A DNA stretch of 64,000 nucleotides from Aphrophora alni (Eukaryota > Arthropoda > Insecta > Hemiptera > Aphrophoridae), in NCBI GenBank assembly GCA_963513935.1, contig OY740768.1, positions 62,665,023 through 62,729,022 of the forward strand, given 5' to 3'. This document shows positions 10,701-22,529 of this stretch, in pieces (position 1 is the stretch's first letter; every line of letters starts with the position of its first letter). Both the position numbers and the translations under genes were made by a program. The notes under the pieces were generated by a model, which saw nothing but the letters and a program-made list of their open reading frames with translations, was not told where the DNA came from and did not search any database.

Positions 10701-13700
10701 TTCAAATTTTATGTACAAATAATTTAACTAATTTTATAACTTTCTTGTCATGTTGTAGTTTTTAAATTAAAAAATCAAACAAATTCTGTTACTTAAGTAT
10801 AACATTTTGTAACAGCATTTTGTAAAACAAAATAAGTTAATACTACGACATTAGTTGGGGAAAATAGCCATTCAACTTTGAACAGTTGAAATCATGTTCA
10901 GTGATAATTTGAGTATTTGTTCATAACTGAACCCACAATCGTGATTAGTGGAAGTCATTAAAATGGAGTCGAAAACATTTTGTCATGTTAAAATAGCATG
11001 TAAATAAATTTTAGCCTAATGAATGAAGAAGAACATAGGGTCTATTGTTGTTATTAGCATCTTTCAATTAAACGAAGAGTTCAATATCATAAACTATTTA
11101 AAAAAATAATTTTATTATTATAAATATTTTCATTTAATTTCTATGGATGATTCAACTTCTAATATACTCATATAGCACTAATATCAGGTTGTTGCTCAAA
11201 ATTGTAACACATATTAGGCAATTACTGATAATTTTAAAATATTTGGTTTCATGTCATTTATCAATACATTTTTTTAAACCTCGAACACAACCAATGTCTT
11301 GAAACTTTTATGAGTTACGGGTACGCAAACAACCTACATTGATTGACAACCACATGGATAGGAAGCTGAATAAAACATAAAGTCATATTTCTAGAACAAT
11401 ATTAATAGCTCTGTATTATATGTTTTTTAATTATAAATCATCATTCCACAAGGAAAAATTAATTATATATGATTTTGAATTAAATTGGTTATTTCCTTTT
11501 AAAATATTTGATAATGGTGTATATATTTATACTATTATGGACATGGGTATATCAGTCAAACGCAAAAAAATCATTATTTATTATTAAAAAATGGCCTTAG
11601 GCGACCAAGCTATTTTTTTCATATTACAACTTTATATCGAGAACTGATGTAAACTCTTGAAACGTCGTGTATTAGATTTTACATACATAAGATTTATTAT
11701 ATCAAACCATTGGTAATGTTCGTCGTGAATAGTTAAACAACTTTCACAAATATTAAATATCTGACAAAAAAAACTGATATTTCCTTAATTTAATTCATCA
11801 TAACAAAGCAATATTTTTTTATGAAAAGTATCAGAAATAGCTAAACGGTATTCATATGTGAAACACGTAGTGGTATAATTTGATAGTACTTGCTATAAAA
11901 TGAATTCTCTTTGTTCAGTAAGTGCTATTCAAATTTATTTCCATATTTCCAATTTTTACTTATAAAGATGTTTAGAAATGATAGGGATAAGAAAGGTCGG
12001 ATAAAATGTAGATAGTTTGGTTTACAACGAATTAATATTTCCTTAACTTCTGACTTTTGGCATAGACAGTCTGTTTCTTACCTTATTTACATAAGATGAA
12101 ATGTATTCAAATCTAAAATGAAAAAAAAACTAAAAGGTTTGTTTTTTGTGTAGCCTATACCGAAAGAAATCTAATGAAACATCTACAATTTATATTGCAG
12201 CTTATCAAATTCACAAATTGCCCTCTCCTTATTAATTCGTGATTTCACATATTTGCAAACAAATATGTAACTATTTTAGTCCTTTTATAAATTGTTTGCA
12301 AATGCTCACTAATAAAACTAACAGTTAACACACGTTTGATAAAAAAAAATTATACTTTTGTGTTATATTCCAAATTTTGGTCAAGTATTTTGAATAAATA
12401 ATTTTTTACAATACGTATTAGGTTGAAATCAAAATGTTTTCTCCACCACTAATTTAATTTCTAAATTATATATAAAAAAAAAACCAAGCAAATAAGCATT
12501 TATATTAGATCCGTGTTTTTGTGTGTTAATTTGGATTTTGAAGAATTTTAATAATTTTCTAATTAATAGATATTTTACTGCGTTTTCTTTTTACATTTTT
12601 TATGGAGCGCTGGGAATAGTTTCATCGATAAAACGATTTCCAAGATACTAGATAGAATTCAGACTCCAATTCAGTTAGTTTACAGAAATGCGTTTTATTT
12701 CTTCTTGGGAAGAATTGAATATCCTTGATATAAAATTTTACATTGTATATGTGTCACTATTAAATACAAAGACTACAATATATAATGGAAAAGACAGTAT
12801 ATTCCTCAGTACAAAATTATTTTTCAAACATTATTAATTTGATAATATTCATAGGTTAAATCTACTTAAAATTTATATCAAAACGAGGCAATCAAATTGG
12901 TAAAATTTACTAAGGTTGTAAGTTTGTGTATCATTGTAAGCCACCTTTCTACGTATTTTCATTACTCGTTTTTATAAACTAATGTTATATGTAAGTAATA
13001 TCTATTATAATATCACTGCCGCGTCCATTAATTACCATTAGTTATAAAATTGTATTAGAGAATACTTAAATATCGCAATGATGAATTTTAAATACAAACC
13101 GTTTAAAAAATAATATTAATAAAAGCTAAGTTTCTAGATAATTCAGTGAAGAGTATTATTGTCGACTTTTCGATTTATCTCATTATTGATATATCTAAAG
13201 TTAAAACAATATCGATAATAAACATCAGATGAAATTTATAGTTTCATATTTTAGTTGATAGGCCTATATCTTCCAAAAAGTATTTACAATTTATAAATGG
13301 GGAAAATATATATTAGAACATGTATTTCAAATTTATAAACCGGGAAATTGTCATTTAATCTATGTGTATTCGAATAACTAATGTTATTGTGTATAAAATG
13401 AAATCAAATATTAATAACAGGTGCATTGTTGCTACAAATCGGCAATATAAAAACTGAAATCATAATAAAACTATCTCATCTAATTTTAAATATATACTTG
13501 TATTGATTAATATATCCTTCGCGTATGAGCAAACAATGTAGGATAATTAAAAGACAAATTGAGAAATAAATTTGTAGGCAAAAGGAACACAGATAATTCA
13601 TACTGAATTGTAAACTTAACTTAAAACTAAATTGTTTTGTAGAGCAACAAATTGAAAAACTGACAGTAAACTCCTGTAATTAGGTTCATATTCGTATATC

Positions 13701-14100
13701 CTCAAAATAGTGCTACAGCAGGTAGTGTGATATTAAGATTTTGATTTTATTTTCTATTATCTCTCAATAATAATGATAGGAGTTACACAAGAAGGAAATT
13801 ATATTGGACCTAATTAATTTTTGAAATAACAAACATTTGTGTTACAAGGTTCTGTTATATCAGATATGCTTAACAAGTAAAGTGTAGAGCCCAAATCACT
13901 ACATTGCAAAACAGCATGTTTGTATGAATTTTATCTTAATTATCACTATCTTCTTTAGGTGTAACCTCAGCTATATGAGATAAATCTTTGCGTTTATTTT
14001 GTAATCAGAAAGGGAAATTATTAGCTTTTTGAGAGGAAGTGGAGGGGCACATAATATAAATCCACCACTTATTAAATTAATAAAACAATAGCTTACTTTT
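10701..14100. other. Gene-free AT-rich region
   Basis: Apart from the hammerhead-like fossil near 11.65 kb I see no gene, tandem repeat or structured element in this stretch. Confidence 0.55.
11630..11690 (+). mobile_element. Penelope-like fossil with hammerhead-like core
   Basis: CTGATG (11644-11649) is followed after nine bases by GAAACGTC (11659-11666). This order, with very little of stem II left, matches the conserved parts of the type I hammerhead ribozymes carried by Penelope-like elements. No reverse transcriptase sequence adjoins it. Confidence 0.35.
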
Positions 14101-14102
14101 AC

Positions 14103-14400
14103 AATACAAATACCGGGTGTTTCAGACAACAAGAACAATAACTGTAGCGCCTAAACGAAACCAAATAAAAATATCCTTCCAATTAGAACCCAACCTTTTT
14201 CGACTCCAATAAGGAAAATTATTTTCGACGCTCCTCAATGACCCAAAAGGGCACTTTTGGGGGACAGAGTGGTGTTTTTGGAAAATTTTCAAATAGAAAC
14301 ATAGGTCGGGTGATACCTCATTTTCAAGGTCTCTATATGCTGAACATTTTGGAGCAAAAAAAATGTTGTTATCTTTTCATTACTGTACAGGGTGTGACGA
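14103..14400. mobile_element. DNA-transposon-like relic
   Basis: The segment starts with ACCGGGTGTTTCAGACAAC and ends near TACAGGGTGTGACGAAAT, both resembling transposon termini, and is richer in GC than its surroundings. The two ends are in direct rather than inverted orientation, so they may belong to two different elements lying side by side. No transposase is encoded. Confidence 0.4.
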
Positions 14401-14415
14401 AATATATATATTTTT

Positions 14416-14460
14416 ATCTTGCACCATTGTTTTAAAATTAATTATTCAATGGTGCAAGAT
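14416..14460. repeat. Perfect 14-bp hairpin
   Basis: ATCTTGCACCATTG and its exact reverse complement CAATGGTGCAAGAT are separated by a 17-bp AT-rich loop. It lies just after the transposon-like end at 14390 and may be a small palindromic element. Confidence 0.8.
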
Positions 14461-14723
14461 AGAAACAAACTTTCAACACAAAAAATGTTTGTTTTCAAAA
14501 AGTCACTCAAGTCGTACAATTTTCAATCTAGGTTGCTATTTGATTTTTTTTTACTTTTTTCTCTATAAAATTTATTGTTTGAAATTTATTAAAAATTAAA
14601 ACTACATAGAAGTCCATACTACCCCTATCTCCTGAATGGGTGTGTTCTTGTAAAACTAGGATAAAAAATTTGGTTGCCCTATCTTTGTTAGAGAGATGGC
14701 AGACACATTTCCCGCTAAAAACT

Positions 14724-15752
14724 AAAAAAAAAAAAATTCCTATTTTTAACAACATAAAAAATCCCACTCCAAAAGAAAAGAAAATTGAATAAAACCTCCC
14801 TTTTAATTAAAATTACAAAATATCTTTTTTTTTTTTTAAGGTAACTAACAAAGGATTTTGGATACTGAACAAAATTACATTAAATACAGCAAATACAAGA
14901 AATACAAATAGAAATATATATATATATATATTTGCTATAATATATAATATATAATAAATTACATGTATTTGTTGTTCTGTTGGCCAACAGTAAAAAAAGC
15001 TAATTTATATAATTAACAAAGTTATACAAAAAGTGTTGACGTCAAGATTTTTAATTTAGACAACTAACCCCTTTGGGGTCGTGAATCCGAAAAATTGCTA
15101 TCATGCCCCATCCTAATAAATTTTAAAAATTTGAGTCTGATTTGCCTTACTACTTATTTTTTAACATTTCACACACAGAACTAACTGTTAGTTTATTTTA
15201 TTTTTTTTACAAATAGACGATATTTCTCTTAAGTTGTTTTTACAGATGGTAATGTTAGCTCATTCTTGGACCAGTTTTTATAGCTGCATTCACAAAGACA
15301 AAGAAATGCATTAGTAAGGCAGAAAAACTTAGTTTTCATGTTTCAAAATGAAATTCAAGTTTCATGTTAGGCTTTGTACTTTTCAAGTAATACTAAAGTT
15401 ACGTTACAAAAAAATTTTGATTAAGTTGTATAGGAAAATATTTCTGTTATAAATTTAAATTACAATAAATTTTAAATTGAAGCAAACTAATTAATAATCA
15501 ATGAAAAGAAAACTTAAATAAACTCTTACAGCCTAATTCAAAATAAAAAGCATTTATGATAGTGAACTCAAAGTAGAAATTCCATTATTAAAATTTATCT
15601 TAGTAGGATGAATATATATATTTTTTTTACCTGGAGCAGAGTAAGGTTTTTCCTGCGAGTGTGATGAGCCCTGAAGGCACTTTGAAATTTAAAGACATTT
15701 AAATAAATAAAAAACAAAACATTTAGCACACGCACACACGTTAGGTTTTTTT
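14724..15752 (+). repeat. Dispersed repeat, copy 1, left part
   Basis: This stretch matches the reverse complement of 54.93-55.99 kb in collinear order. Shared landmarks are ATCCCACTCC...AAAACCTCCC, the palindromic CCCCTTTGGGG with flanks, GTAAGGCAGAAAAACTTAG, TTATGATAGTGAACTCAAAG and CACACACGT. Divergence and indels are substantial, so the copies are old. Remnants of one open frame (LL-A/S-CPI-I/L-N) occur in both copies, but the product is not recognised. Copy 1 is cut at 15753 by a LINE insertion and continues at 17980. Confidence 0.75.
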
Positions 15753-15831
15753 CCGTTCTGGCCTGTGAAAGCCTCCTTCAGAGGCCTCACCGGCGTCGAC
15801 CTGTCGATCTTTTGCCGCCCCAATTTCCTTC

Positions 15832-16263
15832 CTACACCCATTCAGTAATACCCGTCATCCTTATGAAGGAACATATACTACCGATAGGGTTGTCTAGGAT
15901 GGTTTCCATCTCCTTCCCCGGAGGGCCTAGAGAGTATAGCCTGGCTCGTCCTAACGCCTCACACTCTAAAAGAATGTGTTCTGCGGACTCTTCAGCCAAA
16001 CCACATTTCCTGCAAGTATTATCTGCAGCAATTCCTATCCTGTGTAGGTGTTTTCTGAGGTGACAGTGGCTCGTTAAGAGCCCAACCACCCACCTCATGT
16101 TATCCCTTCTGAGAGAGATGACTTGTTCCGCATGTTTCTTGCTTGGTCTAAATAACCTTTTAGCAAGTCTACTAGTGGTTGAATTCGTCCAGACCCTGTT
16201 CATCCCCTCCCGCATCCACGTATCAACCGCTGCCCTGGCATGTCCATAGGAGAATCCGAGCAC
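15832..16263 (-). pseudogene. LINE ORF2 C-terminal tail with CCHC-like cluster
   Basis: The frame overlaps the RNase H frame by 64 bp, showing one frameshift. It carries RLFRPSKKHAEQVISL, RWVVGLLTSHCHLRKHLHRIG and CRKCGLAEESAEHILLEC, a C-x2-C-x8-H-x4-C arrangement characteristic of the tail after RNase H in LOA/I-type LINEs. The reading frame closes at 15832, near the 3' end of the element. Confidence 0.85.
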
Positions 16264-16802
16264 CGGTTCCGGCCCACGAAAGGGGATTCAGAGCCTGACC
16301 TGGCTAATTCATCTGCTCTCTCATTACCATCAATACCTGAGTGGCCAGGAACCCAGCCCACAGTGACCGTGTTCATCTGACTAGGCTTTATCAATGATGA
16401 GATGCAGTCCCATACCTGCTTCGACTTTACCTTAGTCGTGTTTAGTGCCTTAATAGCAGCTTGACTATCTGTGAAGATCAGAATGTTCTTACCAATGTAT
16501 TTCATTCTTTGATTCTCCTTGATACATTCTGAGATAGCACCTACTTCTGCTTGGAAAACTGTAGCATGCTTACCTAGGCTCAGTACGATGGACCTCTCTG
16601 GGTTAAGCCCATTTATGCCACCACCTGTACCCATCTCTGTTTTCGAGCCATCTTTGAACCAGACTATATCTTGCTCGTTGTATAACCTCCTTCCAGACTC
16701 CCATTCTTCCCTAGAGAAGATCTTCGTCTTAAAAGGCTTGTCTAATGGAACATTAGGTATCATGTGATCTGAGGGCATGTCTAACACTTCCCTGTTGACC
16801 AC
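16200..16802 (-). pseudogene. LINE RNase H domain
   Basis: This 200-residue frame contains a complete RNase H fold by motif: WFKDGSKTEMGTGG (Asp51), FQAEVGAISE (Glu86), IFTDSQAAIKAL (Asp112) and GWVPGHSGIDGNERADELA (His154, Asp164). All four catalytic carboxylates are present. RNase H at this place in ORF2 defines the I/R1/LOA-type group. It is preceded by a short broken stretch and followed, in another frame, by the zinc tail. The apparent start is GTG inside ORF2, not a real start. Confidence 0.9.
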
Positions 16803-16933
16803 TTGATTTATCCTGCAATGCCCGATTGCAGGCCACCTCTATCCCCAGCAACCCGTTTGCTGTAGTCTATATGCACTCATCCTGGCCTGTCCCTGAATAT
16901 ATACCCCTAGGGGAGGGAGATCCAGTAGTGCAT

Positions 16934-17342
16934 TCAAGGTAACCGTTGATGTAGACCCCATGGCCCCCGTGATAGCCAAACAGGCCACCCTTTGGAGACC
17001 ATCCATTCTACTTCCAACCCCACCTTGTAACGTCTTAGTCCAACAACCACCGCAGCATAGGAGATTAGTGGTCTAATGACCATGATGTAAATCCACATAA
17101 CCACCAGTGGTTGCAGACCCCATTGTTTACCAACAGCCCTCTTACATGCAAACATGACACTTGGCTCTGGTTACTACCCGTTCTATCTGTGGGTTCCAGG
17201 TGAGCCTATTATCCAACACAGTACCTAGGTACTTCACCTGGTTCTCCAACGCTACCTTCTGCCCAAAGAGCTTAGGTAGCGACCTCACTCCCAGATTCCT
17301 TTTTATTGTGAAGGGAATGAGAGAAGTTTTTACAGGATTCAC
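16934..17342 (-). pseudogene. LINE reverse transcriptase thumb/connection, broken
   Basis: Two overlapping frames (17142-17342, then 16934-17155) continue the reverse transcriptase. The first has the NPVKTSLIPFT and VKYLGTVLDNRLTW motifs typical of the region after YADD; the second has KQWGLQPLVVMWIYIMVIRP and YAAVVV. The frame change at about 17150 is a mutation of the original ORF2. No start codon belongs here. Confidence 0.82.
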
Positions 17343-17400
17343 AGATAACTGTTCCTCCTGACACTACCTTTCTACCTGGATAAAGGCAGCCTGCATGAGG

Positions 17401-17964
17401 TCACAAACGACACTCATGTCTCTCTCTACCTCTAACCACAAGGGCCACACAATCAGCATATCCCTGTGTGTAGAATCCTTGTTCGTTTAAACGCCTAAGG
17501 ATCTTATCCACTACCAGGTTCCATAACAGGGGGGATAAGACTCCGCCCTGAGCACATCCACGTCTAGCTCTGACCGTGATGATTTCATCATACAGAGTAG
17601 CCTGGATTGACCTGCTGTTCAGCATGGCAGACACGCATCCTACAACAGTCTTGTTCACTTCACAATCCTCCAAAGCCCTAATCATTGATTGTATTGAAGT
17701 GTTGCTGAAAGCTCCCTGTATGTCCAGGAACGCCCCCTGAGCTGTTTCCTTTGCTTCCAGACTTTCCTCTATTCTGCTCACTAAATGATGTAGAGCAGCA
17801 TCAGTGGACCTGCCTGGTCTATAAGCAAATTGATTTTCGTGCAAGCCTGAACTCCTAAGCACGCTATCTCTGATATTAATATCCAGAATTCTCACCATAG
17901 CCTTTAGCAGGAAAGAGTTTAGGCAAATTGGTCTGTAGGCCTTGTCCACGTTAGGTTTACACAC
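17401..17964 (-). pseudogene. LINE reverse transcriptase, palm region
   Basis: The reading frame has KAYRPICLNSFLLK (finger motif before the first catalytic block), NQFAYRPGRSTDAALH, AFLDIQGAF (the block that normally has the first catalytic Asp), GCAQGGVLSPLLWN and GYADC. Functional LINEs have YADD here; the second Asp is Cys, so polymerase activity would be lost. The apparent start is only where the insertion was truncated. The frame stops at 17401 after RGRERHECRL. Confidence 0.9.
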
Positions 17965-17979
17965 CCATTAAAATTAAAT

Positions 17980-18256
17980 TTAGGTTTTTTTTTATATACA
18001 CACGGCCTTGAACACTTTTTTGAAGACTTTACATTTTAGCCTTTTTTGGATAAATCACGACCATGTGTACAGCGGACTCTTGTTTCTAACGTGGTAGTGA
18101 ACAGACAAGAAAAAAATCCTGCATCGCATTGCCTAAAGCGCATCCGCTGTTTCCTTGTATCTCGCTAATGCCTTAGGGCGTGTTCCAAAGTACATGGTTT
18201 CATTTGAATCGTGTTTTAGGAATGAAGATGCGTACCGGATTTAAATAAACGCTACA
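17980..18256 (+). repeat. Dispersed repeat, copy 1, right part
   Basis: This is the continuation of the dispersed repeat beyond the LINE. It matches the reverse complement of about 54.73-54.93 kb, for example GTTCCAAAGTACATGGTTTC against GTTCCAAGGTCCATGGTTTC, then GATGCGTACCGG...TTAAATAAACGCTACA. The opening TTAGGTTTTTTT (from 17980) is the right-hand target-site copy of the LINE. Confidence 0.72.
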
Positions 18257-18259
18257 GTT

Positions 18260-21200
18260 ATAATACGTGAATAACAAATAAAACTACAAAGAATATCTAA
18301 TATATTATTGATATTTAGTTGTAATTAATATTGTGCCCAAATTCAGTGATTTGATTAGGTCAAATAAATTATTGGATATATATCGTAGCACCCGTGACAC
18401 ATAATTGGCATACATATAAACAAATAATTTAAAATCAAAGCATACTTAGTTGAAACAAGGAATGGACAAATTTTATGTTGTAGGAATCGCTATGTCTAAG
18501 AGAACCTCTTATAAGAATAGCACACATTACCGTTAACTTCACCACAGTCAATGGTACATTATGGCTTTTCAATATAAATATGTCTAAAAATACAATTGAG
18601 TATTGTGGTATGATTGATTAATAATTCAACGTACATATAATTCTATAGAAGATAATTTGAAATTATTACACTGAATAAATATAACTTTTATTTCCATTTC
18701 AATTAATTAACATGTGCGTTGATTGTTTGTTTAATGCATAATATTTACAAAAAACTAGTATTTGAAATCAATGATGGCAGCAATGTTCAGTATCCTCCAA
18801 GAACTAAACTTAGCAAAGTATTAAACAAATCAATTACATTTTTATTTTTGAAAACAGTAAGAACAACAAAAAGTTGCTTTTTAACAGCTGTGATGGATGC
18901 TGTATAACATGTGGTCACAAGGGATAAACCTAAGCAACAATGGTGGAAATATAATATGTAGTTTCAATGGGTCTAAACATATTTGGTTCTTGTTAGTTGA
19001 AGCAGAGCATATGATGTAGATATTGAAAAAGTTCCATGTCAGCACGCAAAATGTTTACTTTCTGTTTCATGCCACAAATATATCTTGAATTGCCCACAAA
19101 TTGCAGCCATACGACTACAGTCGAGTAGGTTATACCGGTTACTTTGTAATTACCACTGGGTTGCAACATTTTTTAAAACTGAGCTCAAAATGTAGACTTT
19201 ACAATTTTGTCAATTAAATAACTCATAGATATGCCATTTGTATCTATTGAAACGAATTTAGAACTGCATAAATTCATTAACGTTTATGAACAGCTGCAGA
19301 TATTCAGGTAACATTGTTTACTTGACGTCAGATCATGTTGCCCTGGAGAAAAATATTTATTTGCTTACGAAAGTTTGCAGCAGTTTCTCTTCAGGTTTTA
19401 CGGGTTTCCTTTCCATTTTTTCCAGTTTGACTATCGAACATTATTCCTTTTTTTTTTTTTCAACAATTTGTTTAGAATAAAAGTGGATGTTTTTTTCTAA
19501 TGTGAATATTTAATTAATTAAATTAAATGTTTGTGTGTAGAGAATCAAATGGAAATAACAGCTCCTCTGTTAAGAAATACAATACAATTCTTTATTGTGT
19601 CGGTGGAAAGAGAAAGCGTTTTTACGAAAACAATTTTATGGACTTGGTCGAAATCAACGCCTCAAAGCTCATATGTGTATTACAATATATATAGAGGTTG
19701 CTAAAATACTATCACCCTCTCTTATTTTTTAAATATTTGAGATACCGGCATTTTATTTGAGACAATAACTTTAGATGATAGAAGCAAAGTAAAAAAGTAA
19801 AGGTTTAAGTTATATTAGTGGGTTCTAGGGCATGGGGGGGGGGGATTTGCTGAAACATTTCAAATGGCAATTAGAGGCTTGTAGTACATCATTTTAACAC
19901 CTCTATGAATGGTATAGAAAATCGACTGAGAAGGAAAGATAGTTCATTGATATAAATGTTGGTTCACTGCTGCAAACACAAGACCTTCTTTTTTTTTAGG
20001 GAAACTCTTAAATAAATATTATAACAGAACGAATGGTAACAGAATGAAGAAGATGGACAAACAATTTTTTTTTAAAACGTGTTTGATAAATACAGTAATA
20101 GTGCTAGGACGTACTGGGAGAACAATTTCAATTTTAAATATAAGTTAAGGACATATTAATCTTATACAAGGAGTTGTACGAAAACAATCTAGATTGGTAA
20201 ATAAAACAACTCTTTTAGCCGTTACTTAGTTTCTCGTGGATTAAATTCTATTTTGTTCAGGCCATTTATTTTCTTCATAGATACTTTTAAAGCTAAGTGT
20301 AACTATCACATGTGAATTTTTTAGGCACCTTAACATCCTTCGAACCACACATTTAAAATAACCTAAACATTCACTATTTTAGGTTGTTCCTCTCACCTAA
20401 AAATAATGACGAAAACTGATTTAAATAACTTTTACAATATTAAAAAAATTAAGGTCGCTTTGTCATTTCATTTTTTCCAACTTGTATAAACGATTATTTG
20501 TTATTTTTAATTGTGACAAATTTATAACTTGGTAATCATACTTTTCTAATTTTTTATTATTAATCTACAGTAAGTTAGCCCTACTTCAAATTGTTTAAAA
20601 AAATTTGGTTAGACAAGATGAAGCATATTTTAATTCTGAATAATCCATTATATTAAATAAAAGTGAAGTGATATTATTAGTTAATATATTTTTAAATCCT
20701 TAAAACATAAAAACAGTTTTACGAAGAAAATATAAAAGGACGTAAGCTCTCATGAGAAACATTATATGAAAATATGATCCATACTTAGAAAACAAATGCC
20801 TAAAACTGTTTTGTAAAAGTCACCCTAACTGATGATAATGAGATGCTGTTTTGAAAACTAACTATTTATTATAAGTGTCATGGATAGTTTAGAAAGAATC
20901 ATTTATTTTTTATTTTTAAAGATAGATGAACTTTTCATTCTAATAATGTCCAAGTGTCTTAGTGAGAAATGATTAAATGTCATTTAATATGCGTGTATGA
21001 CCCTACATTTTGTTTAGGTAAAAATTATTCACCAATAGTGTTTAGTAGAGTTTCGATTTCCATGGGGCTTTCAAACTATGAAGTAAGTTTACATCTAAAC
21101 ACTATACAGCATAACAATGAGGGAACTTTACGATCCAAGTTTTGAAATATGATTCAAATTTAACTTGGGTGTAACTTTAACTATTATTGCCAGATGTGCA

Positions 21201-21278
21201 TAAGATATATTTTATTATTCCAAGATGAATTATTGCTAATTGTATTCAAAATTTGTATTCTAAAACAAAAATCAGAAT

Positions 21279-21280
<2 letters not shown>
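18260..21280. other. Gene-free AT-rich region
   Basis: No gene recognised. Short open frames at 18.7 and 19.3 kb lack codon bias or motifs. No tandem repeat beyond homopolymer runs. Confidence 0.55.

Positions 21281-21281
<1 letters not shown>

Positions 21282-21349
<68 letters not shown>
21282..21349. repeat. (AC)n microsatellite
   Basis: Uninterrupted AC dinucleotides for 68 bp. Confidence 0.98.
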
Positions 21350-21353
<4 letters not shown>

Positions 21354-21562
21354 TATGTAGGTGGTAATACTTCAAGATAATATTATAATAATTTATATTG
21401 CAGCAATATCATTACAAATTCAAATGTAACGAATTTGTAATTCCTCTAAAAAATAGGTAATAAATAGTCTGCAGAGTAGACATCTTGTTAAGTCATACTT
21501 ACTGGTATAAATAATAATAAATATCACACAACACACTGTAGGTAAGGAAGTACAACTTGATC

Positions 21563-21594
21563 AATTAATCTTTAGGCACACCTAAAGATTAATT
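21563..21594. repeat. Perfect 14-bp hairpin with CACA loop
   Basis: AATTAATCTTTAGG and its exact reverse complement flank a CACA loop. It precedes a GC-raised, unclassified stretch (21.6-21.8 kb). A small palindromic transposon end is a possible origin. Confidence 0.8.
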
Positions 21595-21599
21595 CATAA

Positions 21600-22390
21600 T
21601 TTTAATTTAGCCTTTTTCTCTCAGTAAGACCTACTAATACCGGATCTTAAGTCCTTAACACGGACTTATGCATGCTACAGAATGCCAAGCATAGAAAGAC
21701 TTACACATCCGGTGTTTAATGGTAGTCTTAATCAGGTTTTTATTTCCTGTCATTCTGTTTGGCGAAATTGGTGAGTTAACATATTGGTATACTATCTCTC
21801 CCACTTTCTCACTTCAGTTGTTATTTGTAATATTTCAAAACAATTTACGGTTGTCTTTTGTGTAAACAATTTGCTGTTTCTAAGTAATATAAACCCCTAT
21901 CTCTCTCTCCTTAGCAATCGTTTGTAATAATTAAAATCAAGTTTTTTTGTGTGTTAAGTTTATTCATATATCTGCTTACGTTGTGTCCGTTTTCGAGAGT
22001 TATGTTAAAAATATCATACTCTAAGCAAAAAAGTAACTTTTCAATTCAAGTCATGATATAGAGGTAATTCAATGAGTTAGACAGAGACTAAATGTATTAA
22101 TCAAATACGTATTATTAAAACGTAATAGTTACGTAGTAAATGTCCACTTAAAAACGTAAAATAGGTATGCTTCTTGCCTAAATTGTTGTCAGAGATAGAG
22201 GACGAGGGGGGTGCTATAAAGAATCGTGACAGTAACATGAGTGTGTTACCCTAATAAGATTGAATGTCTCTAGAGTATGTTATTTCAATCATAAGCCTTA
22301 GTGAATTTCACTCGTGCGGTCTAAAGGCTCAATAAACCTTTAATGAGACACTTTTAGGTATAAGTATAGTATAAAAACTAATTTTATAAT
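21600..22390. other. GC-raised unclassified stretch, no gene seen
   Basis: Patches at 21.63-21.80 and 22.19-22.36 kb are less AT-rich than their surroundings but contain no sustained open frame or recognisable repeat. Confidence 0.4.
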
Positions 22391-22396
22391 TTTCAG

Positions 22397-22526
22397 TGAG
22401 AATAGCGATGAATCAGAGCTTTCTGCTCACCTTGACATGCAAAGTGGTACTAGAAAACACGGTTTCACCGCCGTTCCACACAACGGTTCCCACCCAGTGA
22501 AAATACAGAGGAAAAACAACATTTGA
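22397..22526 (+). CDS. Exon-like island (possible terminal exon)
   Basis: A good acceptor (TAATTTTCAG) precedes a GC-raised 130-nt segment. It is open for 42 codons after one joining base and ends in TGA. The frame starts ENSDESELSAHLDMQ and ends VKIQRKNNI. It is polar, with no recognised domain. A second frame is also open for about 35 codons, so chance is not excluded. No partner exon has been tied to it. Confidence 0.3.
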
Positions 22527-22529
22527 GTA

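Larger units (their letters stand above)
15753..17979 (-). mobile_element. 5'-truncated LINE (R1/LOA/I-like, RNase H-bearing)
   Basis: This non-LTR retrotransposon keeps the last part of ORF2: reverse transcriptase, RNase H and a CCHC-like tail. The 3' end is an A-rich run on the minus strand at about 15745-15752. Both sides carry TTAGGTTTTTTT (15741-15752 and 17980-17991), a 12-bp target duplication. The 5' end is cut inside the reverse transcriptase before the catalytic region, as in typical incomplete target-primed insertions. Base composition is near 50% GC, unlike the AT-rich host DNA. The frame is broken at least three times and a catalytic Asp is lost, so it is dead. Placement among the RNase H-bearing LINE clades is by motif layout only. 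Confidence 0.93.

Noticed and set aside
14103..14400. Terminal inverted repeats joining GGGTGTTTCAGAC and CAGGGTGTGACGA
   Set aside because: The two motifs are in direct, not inverted, orientation, so they are not a pair of ends of one element.
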